This document shows positions 22,108 through 34,099 of a stretch of 64,000 bases of DNA, piece after piece. The stretch comes from Zopfochytrium polystomum. Its lineage: Eukaryota; Chytridiomycota; Chytridiomycetes; Chytridiales; Chytridiaceae. The stretch covers positions 124,001 through 188,000 of the forward strand of contig JAIVFJ010000003.1 of NCBI GenBank assembly GCA_025765615.1, in the 5' to 3' direction. The translations under genes were made by a program, and so were the position numbers. The number at the start of each line of letters is the position of its first letter. Within the stretch, counting starts at the first letter, position 1. The notes below the pieces were generated by a model, which searched no databases, had not been told where the DNA came from, and saw only the letters and a program-made list of their open reading frames with translations.

Positions 22108-24480
22108 TCTTGATAGCTTCTTGAGCAAAGTGCGCGGTAGGGGAGGTGTGCAGATAAGGGCAGCAAGTTTCTTGGAATCGAATCAAAAGGAACGGCGGGG
22201 TGCGAAAGAAGCAGAAGAGAAGCGATGGCGTGTGCGGCCAAGTGCGTGCGATTGTGAAGGGAGAAGGATTGTGGAATGTGACTTTTCCTTTTTCTTTTTC
22301 TGTTTGCTTCTCTCTCTCTCTCTCTCTCTCTCTCCGTCTCTCTCTCTCGCTCTCTCTCTCTCTCCGTCTCTCTCTCTCGCTCTCTGTCTGCTCCTTGCAC
22401 CATTTTGGCAAGATCTGAGGCATGTGCGAGCGATTGCGAGACATGATTGGACGGCTCTTCAGGAAGAGGACAGAGAGAGCCAGAGGAAAAAGGGATCACG
22501 AAGGGAGGAAAGCAATGGAAAGAGCAAATAAAATAAAATAAAATAAAAAATAAAAATAAGAAAAAGAAGTCAAAAAGCTGAAAGGAAGGGAAGAAGAAGA
22601 AAGGAGAAAACTAATAACAGAATTGCAAAAAAAATGAGGTGGTCAGCTGGCGCGTGCGGAAGACGGACCACGAGAGGAGGCCTGGAAGATAAAGAGAGAC
22701 AGACAGACAGACAAAACAGCAGCGGCGTTTTTTTTTCTTTCTGTCTTTTTCTTTTTCCTTTCTCCATTTTTCTTCTCTTTCTCTGTGTTTCTTTTTTGTT
22801 TCCTCCTGTCAAAAATCCCGAAAATGCTCCGAAAAAAAGTAAACAAAAAGCGCACGCACGCAATGTCGCGCGCCATGAACAAATGAACAATCGTGCCCCG
22901 TGATTAGATCCTTGATAAGGGACGTTGAGAGGAGAGATACATCGGGCCAATCAGATTGCCGCGTCTGATTTTGCGGGGGTGGCGGATGGGCGCTGGGGAA
23001 AAAAACATAAGAAAACAGAGTAAAAAGCACAGAATCATCTTGGATTCGAAACAAAACGAACAGCAACTGTGCGTGTGTGTGTGTGTGTGTGTGAAATGTT
23101 TGAAACTTTATCCCGCCAAGATCACAAACTATGAGCTTGAGAGAGAGAGGAGGAGAGTGCAAGTTCTATCCTGTCACGGGGACGGGTTGCCCGAATCAAT
23201 CAGCCCCAATCAAATCAAAGCAGCTCCTCCGCCCTGTGACTCGACTTCTGTGCACGCGCCGCCCTTATCACGAACACAAAACACCCCCACTGGCACTGCG
23301 AATGCAAATCGCCCCGGGCAGTGATAACGGTGTACTTCCTGATCACCCATCTGTTTGCAATGCAGATCATCCCCACCCGCATCGTATGCTTGAATTGTCT
23401 CCCCCGATAAATAACTCGCAACTGAAATATACGTCGCCATCGTTATCGCGAACTTACTCTAGCAACTTTAGGGGGCACTTTGGCAGAGAGAGGCACAGCA
23501 ACAAAACATGGGAAGAATGGGATTCCGCCATCTTATCAGATGATCCCGAACCACGAGCGGGATGCGACGAGTGACAGACCGAGAAAGTGCGTCGACCAAA
23601 AAGATCAGTCGCTCAGCGGGGATGAATTGCTCCATCTTGACAACCAATTTCCTCCAGTTGCCGCAAGGGAGTCACCCCAACTCAGCCCCGCCACTGTTCA
23701 AAAAGGACTTTCGTGTTTAGAAAGGTAAACAAGCTACCGACGTTGGTTTTCTGGGCAGAAGGCATCGAACTTTCGATTTGATCTGATGCAAATTGATAAG
23801 AGCCAGCCGTCATAGGCCCCTTTCCTTTCTCACTCTTTTCACCCTTTCTGAATGCTCTTTGTCGACAACGCCGCTTGAATTTTTTCCGGTTCTCAGTGGC
23901 AATGGAGAGGCGGAGATGGTTGGCGGAGATGGTTGGGGACAAATTGGATCTTATCAGCTGCTCCAAGTCCGTTTGATCTGTGGCGGGAGAATTTGTTCCG
24001 CTGCGCGAGAAATCGATGGAAACGGACACCAGTTGGCCACGTGCACTCACGTGACATTTCATTCATTTGTTCAGTGTCCGCTTTTTTTCTCTTTTGTCCA
24101 TCGGTTTTTTTGTCAATGCCACAGCGGGAAAGCAAATTAACCAGCGAAGTCCATCGTTGGTGAAAAACCGCCGTTCCACCAAGAAAACAACACTCACTTA
24201 AACATGTGAAGGAGAAGGTACCAAGGAGTGCCATGTAAATGTGTTCGGGTCAGTCAGCCCTTCGCCAGTGTGCGTTCCCGCCCTTGCGGTTACACCGGCC
24301 AGCAAAATAGCGGTGTAAAAGCCAAACCTGCGATTCTAGCAAACCACCTCAAATCGTTCCCCACATAACCGCAGTGCAACCCCCATACGGCCCCCTTCAC
24401 ACTCCATCCTCCGGCCTCCCGCCCTCTGCACCCGCGGCCTCCCTCAGAGCCGCAAAAGTTGCCTCGGCCAAGGCCCTAAA
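22108..24480. other. Long intergenic region with CT and GT repeats
   Basis: It contains CT-rich tracts at about 22310-22385, purine-rich stretches at 22540-22620, and a GT run at about 23070-23092. Frames on both strands are short and without motifs. The 22108-22500 part is the likely promoter of the Ecl1-like gene. Confidence 0.45.
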
Positions 24481-24485
24481 CTCAG

Positions 24486-26385
24486 CGGTGAGTCACGGCG
24501 GGCTTGTCGAGCAGGGCGGCGGGGTTGTCGAACTCGACGATGGCGCCGCGGTCGAAGTCGAGGATGCGGTCGAAGCTCGCGACGGTGTTGAGCTGCAAGG
24601 GGAGGTCGGCGGCCCCGTCGACCGACGCGGTGGCTTCGTCGAGGAAGATGAGCTTGGACTTGTGCAGGCTGGTGGGATGGCCGGATTAGATAGACGTGAT
24701 CCTCCCTCGCTCCCTCCTCCCGCCAGCCCACGAGATGGCGAGCGAAAGGAGGGCAGACAAGAGCTCGATGCGCATTGCCAACCACTGGTTGAGGTACATG
24801 GGAGAGTTTGAAGGGTCCAAAAGAAGGCGCTATCCAGCTCGGCGATCGTCCTACCAAGTTCAGTCACGTTGGTGAATATGATCAGCACCAAATCCTACAG
24901 ACACGGAGTGAAACAAACTCTATCAAAAGGTATATATCGGCGTCTTGATATCACGAGCTGAAATAGGGCATACAAGTGAGTGAATGACGCACAAAACAGT
25001 CGACACTACAGACTTACCGAGGGCTGTCCACCGCTCAAATTGATGCCCTCCTCTCAACTCAGAGTCTTGCTGCCAGCCGGAAGCAAGGCCATGTCATGCT
25101 CCAGCATAGTCACGTCCATAGCTCGATGTAATTTCGCCTTGGCTTCCTCGTCGTCCGCTCGAACGCCGCTCGAAAACAAGATATTTCCCTCCACAGTGTC
25201 GGTGAGGATCCTCGGTTGCTGAGGGGCGTACGCAATGGTTCCATAGATATTGAGAGGCTTTGCGGCCGTCGATGAAGAAGTGTGAATGGGAGCCATTTCG
25301 CCAATAATGGCGGAGAGAAGGCTGGATTTGCCGGACCCGACTGGACCGTCTCAGGTGCGTTTCAAAGGAAATCAGCACAGCGTTGCCAATGAGCCGATGG
25401 AGTAGAAGAATAATCACGACAACTGTGGACAAATTTATGGTAAACGTGGTAGAGTGGGGAAAATTGGTACTCTTAGCCTCAGCTGGGCGCAATGGAATCA
25501 ATGGAGCTTACCCTGAATCGGAATGATCCACACTTGATGAAACTGCATGACATCGTCGTCAATATCGACATTGATCAAGTTCATGATGCGCCCCTGGTTG
25601 AACTGCCTCGCCTCACCGTACAAGCGCATGCTCTTTTCGGAAACATCGCCAATCAAACCGGTCCGCGCGAGGACGGACGAGGACACTTGGAGGGCGAACA
25701 GCGTGAATGCGATGGAGACCGGATGGCATGAACACGCCATCAGTGGAGCCGGAGATCACGTTGATGATCTGCGCCTGGAAGGTTGGGATGGCGAGCTGGG
25801 CGGCGACGGAGATGGCGTAAAGGAAGCAGCTGAAGACCCAGAGGAAGCCGAATTCCTTGAACAGCACGCGAAACAGGGATGGGCGCTTGGATTTGGGGCC
25901 GGCCGCCGGTTTTTGGTCTAATCCAGCTGGGGCAGCTGCTGGAACGCTGGCCGTTCCAGCGAGGTATACTTTCACGTCAGCCCAAAACGGTTCCAGGACG
26001 CCGACGACTGCGTTTGCTCTGTAGTTTTCTGGCAACAGTAAGAGGTCCTTTGTGTGGTGGGGGACTTTATAAGCTGTGGAAAGTGAAATGTTCGTCTGAG
26101 AAGAAGAAAAAAAAAAAAGTAAAAAAAAAACCCTCAGCATTCTTACCTCGGCGTCGAGTGGCTTCTTGAAACCGAGCCAACAAAGCGGGTCCATCCAGCA
26201 GAGGAACAGCCATGACAATGGGATGTATCGAATGGTTTTCCGCGGCTTAATCTGTTCTTTGCTTTCTGCTTGGATTCCCAGAACCTACGAATCTGCCGGC
26301 CGCGGCGGCGCGCTCTTTTCCGTTGGCGACGATTTGTCTATGGAGACAGATTGGTGGATAGTCGCATTCAGCGACATCCTCATGT
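24486..26385 (-). pseudogene. ABCC (MRP-type) ABC transporter pseudogene
   Basis: Fragments of a multidrug-resistance-associated ABC exporter run 5' to 3' on the minus strand. They are MRMSLNATIHQSVSIDKSS; KPRKTIRYIPLSWLFLCWMD with FKKPLDAE; DLLLLPENYRANAVVGVLEP; a membrane region (FRVLFKEFGFLWVFSCFLYA); SEKSMRLYGEARQFNQGRIM; and a first nucleotide-binding domain with Walker A GPVGSGKSSLLSAIIGEM, APQQPRI and LSGGQ. The last block has LIFLDEATASVDGAADLPLQ joined almost directly to DRILDFDRGAIVEFDNPAAL. An in-frame TAG (26285-26287) interrupts the N-terminus and an in-frame TGA (25054-25056) lies just before LSGGQ. The second membrane domain and most of the second ATPase domain are missing. Degraded beyond function. 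Confidence 0.8.
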
Positions 26386-26940
26386 CGTTTCTGGCTTGTC
26401 TTTGCCGAGGCCGGTATGGCTTCAGCGGATTGTCAAGTGGGGAAATCATCGTTTATTCTTCTATACTGGGCCATTGGACCAGAAAGTTGGAACATGCGTG
26501 GGGAATTCATCCTGCACGCCTCGCTGTCTTTCGTTTGTCGAAGGGATTAGAGTGGCGAGACAGAGCAAAGTGAAGGGTTGGCAGATGTCAGATGTGGAGG
26601 CGGAGCGTTGAGCGTATGCGCGATCCTTATCTCTTCCACTTTGCCCGCAAAGGTTGGTCGGGGGGATCCACGACTGGCAAGTCGTGGCAAAAATCACTTG
26701 CCTTGCCTTCTTCAGCTCGTTTGCCGCACCCCTGGGATCCGGTTCTCTTTTACACCAAGGCGAAGCAGTGGTAGCTTCGACTGTGCGTCGCAGTTTCAAA
26801 AATTGGATTGAGTTTCATGTGGGCCAATATCGTTACTCATACGTCGGAGATTTTCTTTAAGTTGTCGTGTTACTGAGTTTCCTTCGGAAGAGAAGTTCCT
26901 GGTTCTTCAGGAACACCCCACATCCCACAGCGACAAATCC
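26386..26940. other. Intergenic, nothing recognised
   Basis: Short frames only; no motif. Confidence 0.4.
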
Positions 26941-27551
26941 TTAACGCCTGGTGACCCGAATGGTCAGGTACCCGTTGGGAGTCAAATCAAGGAAGCTGGC
27001 CTTCAGGGTGAGTTCGCGGGTGTCCTGCACCCCGACGGGCAGTCCACCAAAGTCGAATTCAGCGAAACCAATGCCATCCGTGCCAACAAGGTCCTTGTCG
27101 AGGACATGGAAATGGATCTTGTGGTGATGATCGTAGTTACTACAAGGAAGAAAAATGAAATGGATGACGAGAACACGCTTGGTCAATAACCAACAGGCGA
27201 TAAGAAAGGTCATCGAAGTGTTTGTTCCTCACAAGGTGAAGGTTTGGTTCCAGGTTGGCGTGGCAGACTGAACCACGGAGGTCTTTTGCTTGTAGTGCTT
27301 GTCGTCCAGCCACAGCTCGACAAACGCGTCATTGTTTGCTGGATAGATCGTTAAAGACGTGAAAGCGGATCACGGGGTTCATCTCTGTCCAACATCCACC
27401 CATCCATCCATGCATCCATCTAACCATCCACCCATCGCGTATTCCCAACACGTTCGTTCCGCTGTGCGCTCTCGAGAGGAATCACTCAACTGAATGTGTC
27501 CTTGCGGTTTAGGTTGCGGGCGGAGACGACTTGGACCTCGACGATGCCCAT
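26941..27551 (-). CDS. Small single-C2-domain protein
   Basis: Exons 27491-27551, 27233-27338 and 26941-27139 join in frame to 121 residues forming one C2 domain, a calcium- and phospholipid-binding beta-sandwich. It begins MGIVEVQVVSARNLNRKDTF, then NNDAFVELWLDDKHYKQKTS, SATPTWNQTFTFNYDHHHKI, HFHVLDKDLVGTDGIGFAEF, and ends LTPNGYLTIRVTRR. The loops keep some acidic residues (NNDAF, DKD) where classical C2 domains bind calcium. There is no membrane anchor, so it is presumably a cytosolic protein recruited to membranes. The length equals that of stand-alone fungal C2 proteins. Confidence 0.85.
27376..27440. repeat. (CATC)n imperfect microsatellite
   Basis: Imperfect CATC/CACC units lie inside the first intron of the minus-strand C2 gene. 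Confidence 0.8.
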
Positions 27552-28001
27552 TCCTGCTTGTGTGTGCGTTTGTGTGCGTGTGTGGTGTGGAGCAGAGATT
27601 TGGATTCCGGTCCCGGGAATTCTTGTTCTTATTGGGGGTGGGTGGCGATGTGGCTGAGTCGACGGTGATCCCAAACGGGAAAGGGTTGGAAGTGGTGGTC
27701 GTTTTCATGACAAGGACGGGACGCCCGGTTTTTTTTTTTTTTTTCTCACTTGACAAGGACGGGACCGTGCACGCCAAAAGACACACTTGTCTCCATGCGC
27801 GCCACCCAAAGCTGGATGCACCAATCAGACCTGTGCCTCGTTCCCCAAACAGGAAATTTCATTGCTTCATTGCTTCATTTCCCCAGGAGGGCGTCGCACG
27901 ACACCTCATCGTCAATCGACTCCACCTACCCTTCGTCCTCGCATTCGTCGGTCGTCGGACTCCTTCGCCCCCTTGCGTCGTCCATTTCACCAAAGCCGAC
28001 G

Positions 28002-31000
28002 ATGGGCGCTCGCAGACCCACAATGTCGATCCGGACGGCGCAACAATCTCTACTCCTATGCTTGAGTGCTTTCGTTGTCAGCCAACCCCTGTTCCTCCTG
28101 CAAGCCAACGCCGCGACGGTTTCAACTGCAACCCTGCAATCCTGTGCCGACAACGCAAACGCTCCCACTCCATTGAATGTGATTGGATCGGACGTTACCT
28201 ATTCTCTCAACGATGGTACTATAGATCCTGGATTTGCCGGCGCCATTACCATCACCGCCAATGTGAGTGAACCACTTTGACTGGCTCCATGTTCTTCTGA
28301 TCCACCAATTTGAATAGGTGACCACGAGCCAAGCGATTTCGTATGGGGTTGCCACTGTGACTGGCAGTGTAATGGGGAAGGTCTTTCTATTCTACGACCA
28401 GGAGTTCTGCGAGCTTACGTCTTGCCCGGTATGGATGGGAGTTGGATGTCTACGTCTGCCTCTGATATTTACTGCCTCTGATATTTACTGCGTGCCGTCC
28501 GTCCGTCAGATTGCCCCTCAATCATTTTTCACAGTCAAAAAAACTATCGGCATATCGGTTGTCCCTCCCCCCGGCGTCGAGCTTGATGTGAAGATTTTGA
28601 CTTGGGATGATAGAAAGTCGGACAACGGCCCGGTTCTGGGTTGCTTTGTGGTCAAGTTCGACTTCGTTAATGACGTTTACACGAATGTCGCTATGTAAGC
28701 GTGACACAACATTTTTTGGCCGCGTTTCACAAACTCATAATCACGTCAGGACCCTTGCTGCACTTGCTTTCGTCGCGGGCGCGATCCTCGGAACTGTATC
28801 TGTCGTTACATGTAAGTCGATTTATTTTTTTCGACCGAAAATCTCACGAAGCTCCAGCTACACTTTCGTCTGTTCAATCGATTCAACCGTCAGGAGGCTC
28901 TGCCCCGACGATTACAGTTACCGATGCTCCAAGCATGGCTCACCTACCCGCAGGCCCAACCGATGCTCCTCACCTTACTACAGGCGCAGATCCGTCACAG
29001 TTGCACGCGGGAGGTCCAACCAGCACAAACCCTTCAACATTTGGGACGCCCTCCACCACTTCCGCTCCAGGCCCAGCGGGACCGACTACTTTCGGCGACC
29101 CTTCTTCAGTCCCGTCTGCAGATCCGTCCACGGCCCCGTCAACCTTCGGGGGACCGGGCACAACGACAGTTGATCCGTCAACGGCCCCGTCCACGTTCGG
29201 CCCACCAACCACAACAGACACTCCAGCAGTTGGTCCTTCCACAGGTCCATCAACTTTCGGGCCTCCTGACGGGACAACCCCAACTGCGCCGGCTACGACC
29301 CCGGCGACTTTCGGCCCCCCCAGCGGAACAACTGGAACCCCCGCGGTTCCGACAGGCCCATCCACATTTACCCTCCCGGATCCGACAACGACGACGCCAA
29401 CAGGTCCATCTACTTTCGGTCCCGGAGTTCCTGGCGGTGACCCAACGGCTCCCACAACGGCTACTCCAGCGGGAGCTCCTGTCGCAACCCCGGCTCCAGG
29501 AGCCACCTCGTCCACTTTGACTCCACAATCTTCCCCGTGGTTTCTCGACGTTTTGCATTTCTTCCAGGTTCCATTTGCTTCTAAAAACTATACAAAAATG
29601 CCATATTGACACTATTCGTCAGTTTATTACCCTTACTGGTCAGCTGCAGTTGGATTATCCATCTTTCTTCGCTTCCTTCACGCGCCTTTTCAAATTCTCC
29701 ACGGGAAGTCTCTCACTTGGTTTTGTCTCGGCCGCGGCTGCCAGTTGGCTTAAAGTTTCCACTGTGACGGTCTTAACTACAACTCCAGTCGCGACGAACG
29801 ACACCGTCCCGTCCGTAGCTGATGTGACATCTAATCAGGACGTCGGCCTTACTGCTTTCATCTACCAATTCAATTTGCTCCCTGCGGCCTATTTCCCAAC
29901 TACTCTCATCACGCTTTTGCTCGTGGCGGCGGTTATTGGGGTGGTGTCCCTGTTTCTCACCGTTTTGATCGACATCATCTCAAAGGCTGTGAAGAAATCG
30001 AAGAAAATCAAGTCAGAGGAGTCGAATCTCCTACTGAGCGAGGAGAAAATTGAGCTGAAGGAGCGGCAAGTCCTTATCCGTTTCGTTCTTGGTGAGTTGC
30101 AAACATGTGCTTCCATGATATTTCTTTCACTAAAACGCAACTAGCCAACCTCGTGAGAACGTGGATGATAGCCCAGTATCCGCTGACGGCCGCGTCGTTG
30201 TACTGGCTCTCGCACTTCTCAACTTCCTCGCTTGCTCCGGCATCTGTTACTGCCGTAGCGTCGATCGTCTTCGCAATTTTCTGCGTCCTCGTTCCGTTGT
30301 ACCTCGTTTACCTCATCTTCTCCAACCCCGTCGAAGATCTGTTCTCTTCCAAAGCCCTTCTCGAAACTATCGGGCCACTTTATGATCATGTCAAACCATC
30401 TAAGCTTTACTTTGCGGCAACTCAAATCGGATACTATGGTCTCCAAGGTCTTATTGTCGGCGGTTTCCCCCGTAACTCGACGCGTAACCAAACGGACACG
30501 GCCGGTTCCCGCCAATGGGTGCAGGCACTATGCCAAACCCTTTTGCTACTCATTCTAGAAATTGCGATGCTGGTGGTTGTCGTTCGGGAGGACCCGTTGG
30601 CGGATCTATTTTCGGGCCGATTGCTTGTGATCATGTCGTGGTCAAAGCTGTTGGTGCTGGTGATGATTTGCGGTTTCGCGATACCTGAGTACCGAAAGTC
30701 CTCAGTTGGAGCTGACGGTGTGTTGAAGTACAACGATTTGGATTCGGCGGATTTGGGTTCAGGAATCCCCTTGTTGAGGGTAAGAAAATTTGCGTTTGCC
30801 TCTTCGCCATGCCTCGCCCAGTTCGGCGCTGACGCCGTTTTCTCCTTGCAGTCCATCATGGGATACCTGGCGGCCCTCATCTTCACAATTCTTGTCCTTT
30901 CCCTCCTCACGTTGATGGGCCGCAAAGTCTACCTCCTCATTCGCGCATTTTTGGCCTCCCGGAAGGGCGCTGCTGCTGGAAAAGACAACACGCCGGAACC

Positions 31001-31175
31001 CGCAATGGCGACTCCCTGGGGTGTCGTCAGCGAGGGCGAGGAAAAACGCGGGACATTCTTCGTAGTGTCGGCGACCGACGACAGCCGATGGAGTCACGGC
31101 ACGCTGGGATCAAGTCCTGAGTCGACCAGTGCGGAGGGATCCACGCAAGCGGGAACACTTTTGAGGTCGACTTAG
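28002..31175 (+). CDS. Flc/Pkd2-type TRP-like membrane protein with mucin-like linker
   Basis: Fungal Flc/Pkd2 proteins are secretory-pathway or plasma-membrane TRP-like channels linked to calcium, haem or flavin transport and cell-wall integrity. Eight exons (28002-28262, 28318-28428, 28510-28694, 28750-28811, 28852-29567, 29644-30091, 30145-30779, 30852-31175) join to 913 residues. In order: a signal peptide (SLLLCLSAFVVSQPLFLLQA), an ML-like domain with CPIAPQSFF and DVKILTWDDRKSDN, and a hydrophobic segment (TLAALAFVAGAILGTVSVV). A Pro/Thr/Ser/Gly linker of about 235 residues follows, with repeated PSTFG units. The TRP region begins SPWFLDVLHFFQLQLDYPSF and carries many membrane helices, ending with a polar cytosolic tail. 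The linker is the unusual part and would be heavily O-glycosylated if lumenal or extracellular. Confidence 0.85.
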
Positions 31176-32637
31176 ATTGGTTGCAGACTTTGTTGCAGAT
31201 GTTGTTTGTGGTGGGTCGAGGTGTTGCGTCTGGATTCCCGAGACTCTTTACGCTTTTGTTCTATTATTTACGCACGACATGACACTTGCTATCATCCTAA
31301 GACCATGGGTGATACTGTTCCGATAGTTTCTGCGCTTGGTATTCCGTTGGTCTCGGTGGCTTCCCAGGCCTTGCTACTTATCTCTCTCCTCGCTCCGCTT
31401 CGTCTCATACCTCACGTCTCAGATCGCTTGTTTTGTACTTTGCCCCATTCAAACGATGTAAGCAACACGAAGAACTTGTTCGTACGTGAAGGCTATGTTC
31501 GTTCTGGTGGGCAGTCCCGTCCCCTTTTCTAATTGTCCTGTGTTCTTTTTTGTTTGTGCTATATTCCTGCCTTACACTAGCTGAAGGCTGCTTCTGGGAC
31601 GAAGCAAACGGTGTGTTGGTAGGGGAAGGGGAAGCTCGTGTTGTTATGAAAGAAGAATTTTTGCTGGCAAGCTGGCAGTCGAGACGCTGGAGAGAGCCCC
31701 TGGGGCCAACACAGCGCGCCTTCACCAAGACCATCCCACTTGCTCGATCGCCACCGCCATCGCCTGCGACGTCCCCAAGATCTACCCGGTGGTCGTTTCT
31801 TTGGTTCAGCCTAGTGCGGCCCCACGGACTTCTCCGTGCACCCAAACATCTGTTGCGGTCTTCACGCGTGTCCCCCTTCCCCCCTCGCGTGTCTTCCACC
31901 CGCTGCTGCGGGCTGGGCTTCACGCGACTCTTGCTCGTGTGTGAGTGTCCAACTGTGAGCTTGTTGTGCAGCTTCGAGCTCTCGTCACGTGAAGGAGTGG
32001 GAGTGGAAGTGAGTGCCTACTTTTGAAGCGGTGGACACATCCCCCCAACGCCACGAACCTATGGTGACTTGCACGAGCGACGGAGGCCCATTTAGCGCAA
32101 CCAGATGCGGCGCAGACGAAAGGCTACGGACAGGGCGACCACGGAAACGTTACCTGGCGAGGAGGGTTGAAGTGAATTTGCACTCAATTTGGAGAAACAG
32201 TTGCCACTGGAGTCACGGTGGCCGCCCTTATAAGCAACCAGCACCCTCACCATTCCTCACGGTTTAACAGTCGAAACAACAGACTTGTACAGCTGTTTGG
32301 ATCATCATAATTCGGTGGTGAGACCCTCTTGCAAAGAAGACAATGGGGCGTGCAAAAAGGAAGAAAATTAAGACACAACCAGCGAGAGAGAGCTGAATTG
32401 AATTCTCACTCGCAAAAGCGTATTTTGCTGTGAGGCAACGAAAGAAAGGAGAAAAAGGAAGCGCGATTTCGCCGCCCCATAAACGAAATTAAAACGCAAG
32501 AAGACCAGCCCCAAATGCTCCACATCTTTATGCTTGATCTTGCTCAAATTCACAGACAATACGCAATCTCTATCTACCTATCTATCTATCTATCTATCTA
32601 CAGTGCGCGCCACCGAGCAGTTTCCTGCGTCTTGATG
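31176..32637. other. Intergenic with a TATC microsatellite
   Basis: Frames such as 31550-32026 plus and 31405-31923 minus lack recognisable motifs. A (TATC)n run lies at about 32565-32600, just 5' of the next possible gene. Confidence 0.4.
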
Positions 32638-33873
32638 ACCAGCTCGAGTGCAGAGGTGAGATCAAAACAGCAGCAAGACATCATTCCACCTCTAACTCTC
32701 TTTGAATCTCTGCCCGCGCTCAGAGCTCGACCGAGACGCCAGCAAGTGGTCGGCCATTTACGTCCAAAACAGCTTTTGCCCCCATAAAGCCGATTTCCGA
32801 TCCGCCAAGTCGCACCGCAGCTACCTCAGACTCCAGGACTGAACGCCGGGAGTAGTCGGCTGGGACTCGGTGAGCGACGCGAGCGCCGCAGCCGATTGCC
32901 CGTTTGATGAAATCGACAAGGACCGGGCGAGCGTTGTGTGGTCCTCCGACCGTCAGGGTCCGTCTGCCGGAGAGAAAAGCGGCGATCCCGACAACAGCGA
33001 CGACGACGGCCGCCGAGCGCGGCCATCTGAGGAAAAGGAGACGTACACATACGAAATGAAGCATGCCTTTTGCGCCGAATGGCTCGACCGCCGCCTACAG
33101 TCGCACGGTTTAGATGAACGGAAACTGTCGACGGCCGTAACTACGCGGGGACGACTCTACAGGACATATTTTGGCCCTGTGGCGGACGCCCAGATCGAAG
33201 AGAACGCGGGCCAGTTTTAGCGCTGTACGTTGGGGACGATGTACTCTGTCCTGGACCCCGACATCGACTTTACGCGAAAGATCGACGAGGACGTCCCCCC
33301 CACGGGACACAATTGACGTGCGTGACCCAGATCTGCGAAGCGAGCGTTTGGAATGGAAGAAGAACCCGCTGCACGACGCGATAAGAGAATGGGACTTACG
33401 CGGGTCTCTCGGTGACCGTGACGCAGCTGCGGGAAGACATCACGAAACAACCTTTCGGTCGCTGGTTGCGAGCCAGTCGACCACTACCATCTCTCGGAAT
33501 CCTTAGGCCAATGTTGACGTCTCGCGTGCTTGACTTTGTCGATGGCGGGACGATGGTGCAGCTCGAGTTGGTGAACCTTGCCTATTGTTACGAGACGTGG
33601 AACCGCTGGGAGGACCTCTGCCTGCACCAAGGAGTAGCTATGAAGCCAGAATTCGCCAGGGAGGACAAGCCTGTGTGGAAGGCGGCGTACTGCTGCTACG
33701 AAAGCCAAAATTATAGAAGGCTTCTGGGGAGAATCGATTGGTGGGTCGAGGAAGTGTTCCAAATGACCAAGACAGTCCAGCAAGCGGGTTGCGACGTCGA
33801 ATGCCTGGAAGAAACAAATGCCGTTGACGCTATCGTTTGCCATGTCTGGAAACCATGTCGAGATTCCGTTTGA
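32638..33873 (+). CDS. Hypothetical locus with F-box-like C-terminal part, structure unresolved
   Basis: A possible first exon MTSSSAE (32638-) joins through GTGAGA..CAG to SSTETPASGRPFTSKTAFAP. A second block (32870-33220) contains CPFDEIDKDRASVVWSSDRQ and YEMKHAFCAEWLDRRLQSHG. A third (33412-33873) has SRVLDFVDGGTMVQLELVNL, CYETWNRWEDLCLHQGV and DKPVWKAAYCCYESQNYRRL. The third block resembles F-box proteins, where a leucine-rich helix pair precedes WxxLC and a VWKxAY segment. Stop codons separate the blocks and I could not find introns that join all of them. It is either one intron-rich gene or a decayed one. The F-box assignment is an inference. Confidence 0.35.
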
Positions 33874-34099
33874 TCAATATGACTTAAATTTATTGAAACA
33901 GTTAGTGAGCTCATTACCGAAGGCCAAAAATCTTCTCGACGAGCATACCCCTTAAACTCTCGCCTTGTATCTTCGCTTAACACTACACCGGTTTGCCGTC
34001 TATTGAGAGTTTGATGCAGTAAAATGACATGAGAATAAATTTACGACTTAATTTTATACGATTTTGACCCGCACCAGCAAGAAGGCATTTTGGCCCGCA

